Below, piece after piece: positions 63,770 to 64,000 of a stretch of 64,000 nucleotides of DNA. The stretch is from assembly GCF_004343035.1 (NCBI RefSeq), contig NZ_SMCQ01000009.1:36712-100711 (forward strand). Direction: 5' to 3'. Position numbers and translations under genes: made by a program. Positions within the stretch are counted from its first letter, which is position 1, and every line of letters begins with the position of its first letter. Origin of the DNA: Longibaculum muris. GTDB lineage: Bacteria; Bacillota_I; Bacilli_A; Erysipelotrichales; Coprobacillaceae. Under the pieces are notes generated by a model. It did no database searches, was not told the DNA's origin, and saw only the letters and a list, made by a program, of their open reading frames with translations.

Positions 63770-64000
63770 TATTTATGCAAATATATTTATTTTGAATTTA
63801 CAGAGTACTCTTTTTTGACTTTGTGGTATAATAAAGCAAAAGCAGGATGAGAATATATAGAAATAGAAGTTGATTATTAATATAAATGTAAAGAGATATT
63901 TTTGAGAATACAGAAATCTGTGGTTCTAGAAGTATCTTAAAATTTAGATTTTAGAGGTAAACAGTCATAACCAAAACAACAATAACAATGATTAAATAAA
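63770..64000 (+). other. Gene-free end of window with an extended -10 element
   Basis: No open frame of useful length is seen in these 231 bases. TGG-TATAAT at 63824-63832 is an extended -10 element like that at 55677, so a transcript probably starts here and runs out of the window. The following leader has a short imperfect hairpin around ACAGAAATCTGT, about 63910-63935. No riboswitch class could be recognised. Confidence 0.4.

Overview
The window is a gene-dense, AT-rich stretch with very short intergenic gaps, strong AGGAGG-type ribosome binding sites, many factor-independent terminators and no RNA genes or CRISPR. Gene content (PTS permeases of the lactose/cellobiose and mannose families, PerR plus rubrerythrin, RNase J, YlbJ-like protein, opp peptide uptake, HflX) points to an anaerobic low-GC Bacillota of gut type. 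I would guess Erysipelotrichia/Coprobacillaceae, but that placement is an inference from style and content, not from a marker gene.

Layout. 1-11450: a carbohydrate operon. It holds the end of a GH1 phospho-glucosidase, a cellobiose-family EIIC, two tandem IclR regulators, mannonate dehydratase, a divergent GH1, an EIIB, an IlvD/Edd-type sugar-acid dehydratase, KDPG aldolase, KDG kinase and a classical GH1 6-phospho-beta-glucosidase. Together these can import and phosphorylate a beta-disaccharide, split it, and route an aldonic acid through KDG to pyruvate and glyceraldehyde-3-P. 11533-16400: an orphan EIIB-like protein with a sugar acetyltransferase, a ChbG-like deacetylase, then housekeeping genes (aroE, rdgB, trmL).

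16430-27015: an Amadori-product (fructosamine) region. Two FrlB-like SIS deglycases, a HAD phosphatase, a GntR regulator, a MATE exporter, a LevR-like regulator with a decayed AAA+ core, and a complete mannose-family PTS (IIA, IIB, IIC, IID). A shared sequence motif links the two promoters. 27016-41300: small enzymes and housekeeping: DMT exporter, Rpn-type nuclease, HAD hydrolases, perR-rubrerythrin, hflX, a second orphan EIIB-like paralogue, a phosphatase/RpiR pair, RNase J with a metallophosphoesterase that lacks metal ligands, DegV, MscS.

41480-49930: an oligopeptide ABC operon (oppABCDF) in which oppC is frameshifted, facing two peptidases (M18 family and PepT). 49985-56995: nitroreductase, AI-2E family protein, a secreted unknown, phosphoesterase, DJ-1 protein, YaaA, NA37 nucleoid protein and a tandem HD/HD-GYP protein. 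57001-63770: a GntR-controlled GH1/PTS locus with three exact copies of a 14-bp palindrome. Its second operon joins an EIIC to two different cupin phosphoglucose isomerase-like proteins and a long mannose-6-P isomerase-like protein. 63770-64000 has only a promoter-like element and no gene.

The most interesting signals are the PTS plus Entner-Doudoroff-type operon (a possible aldobionate pathway), the orphan EIIB-like family with two members, the LevR-like regulator without GAFTGA, and the EIIC/triple-isomerase operon.
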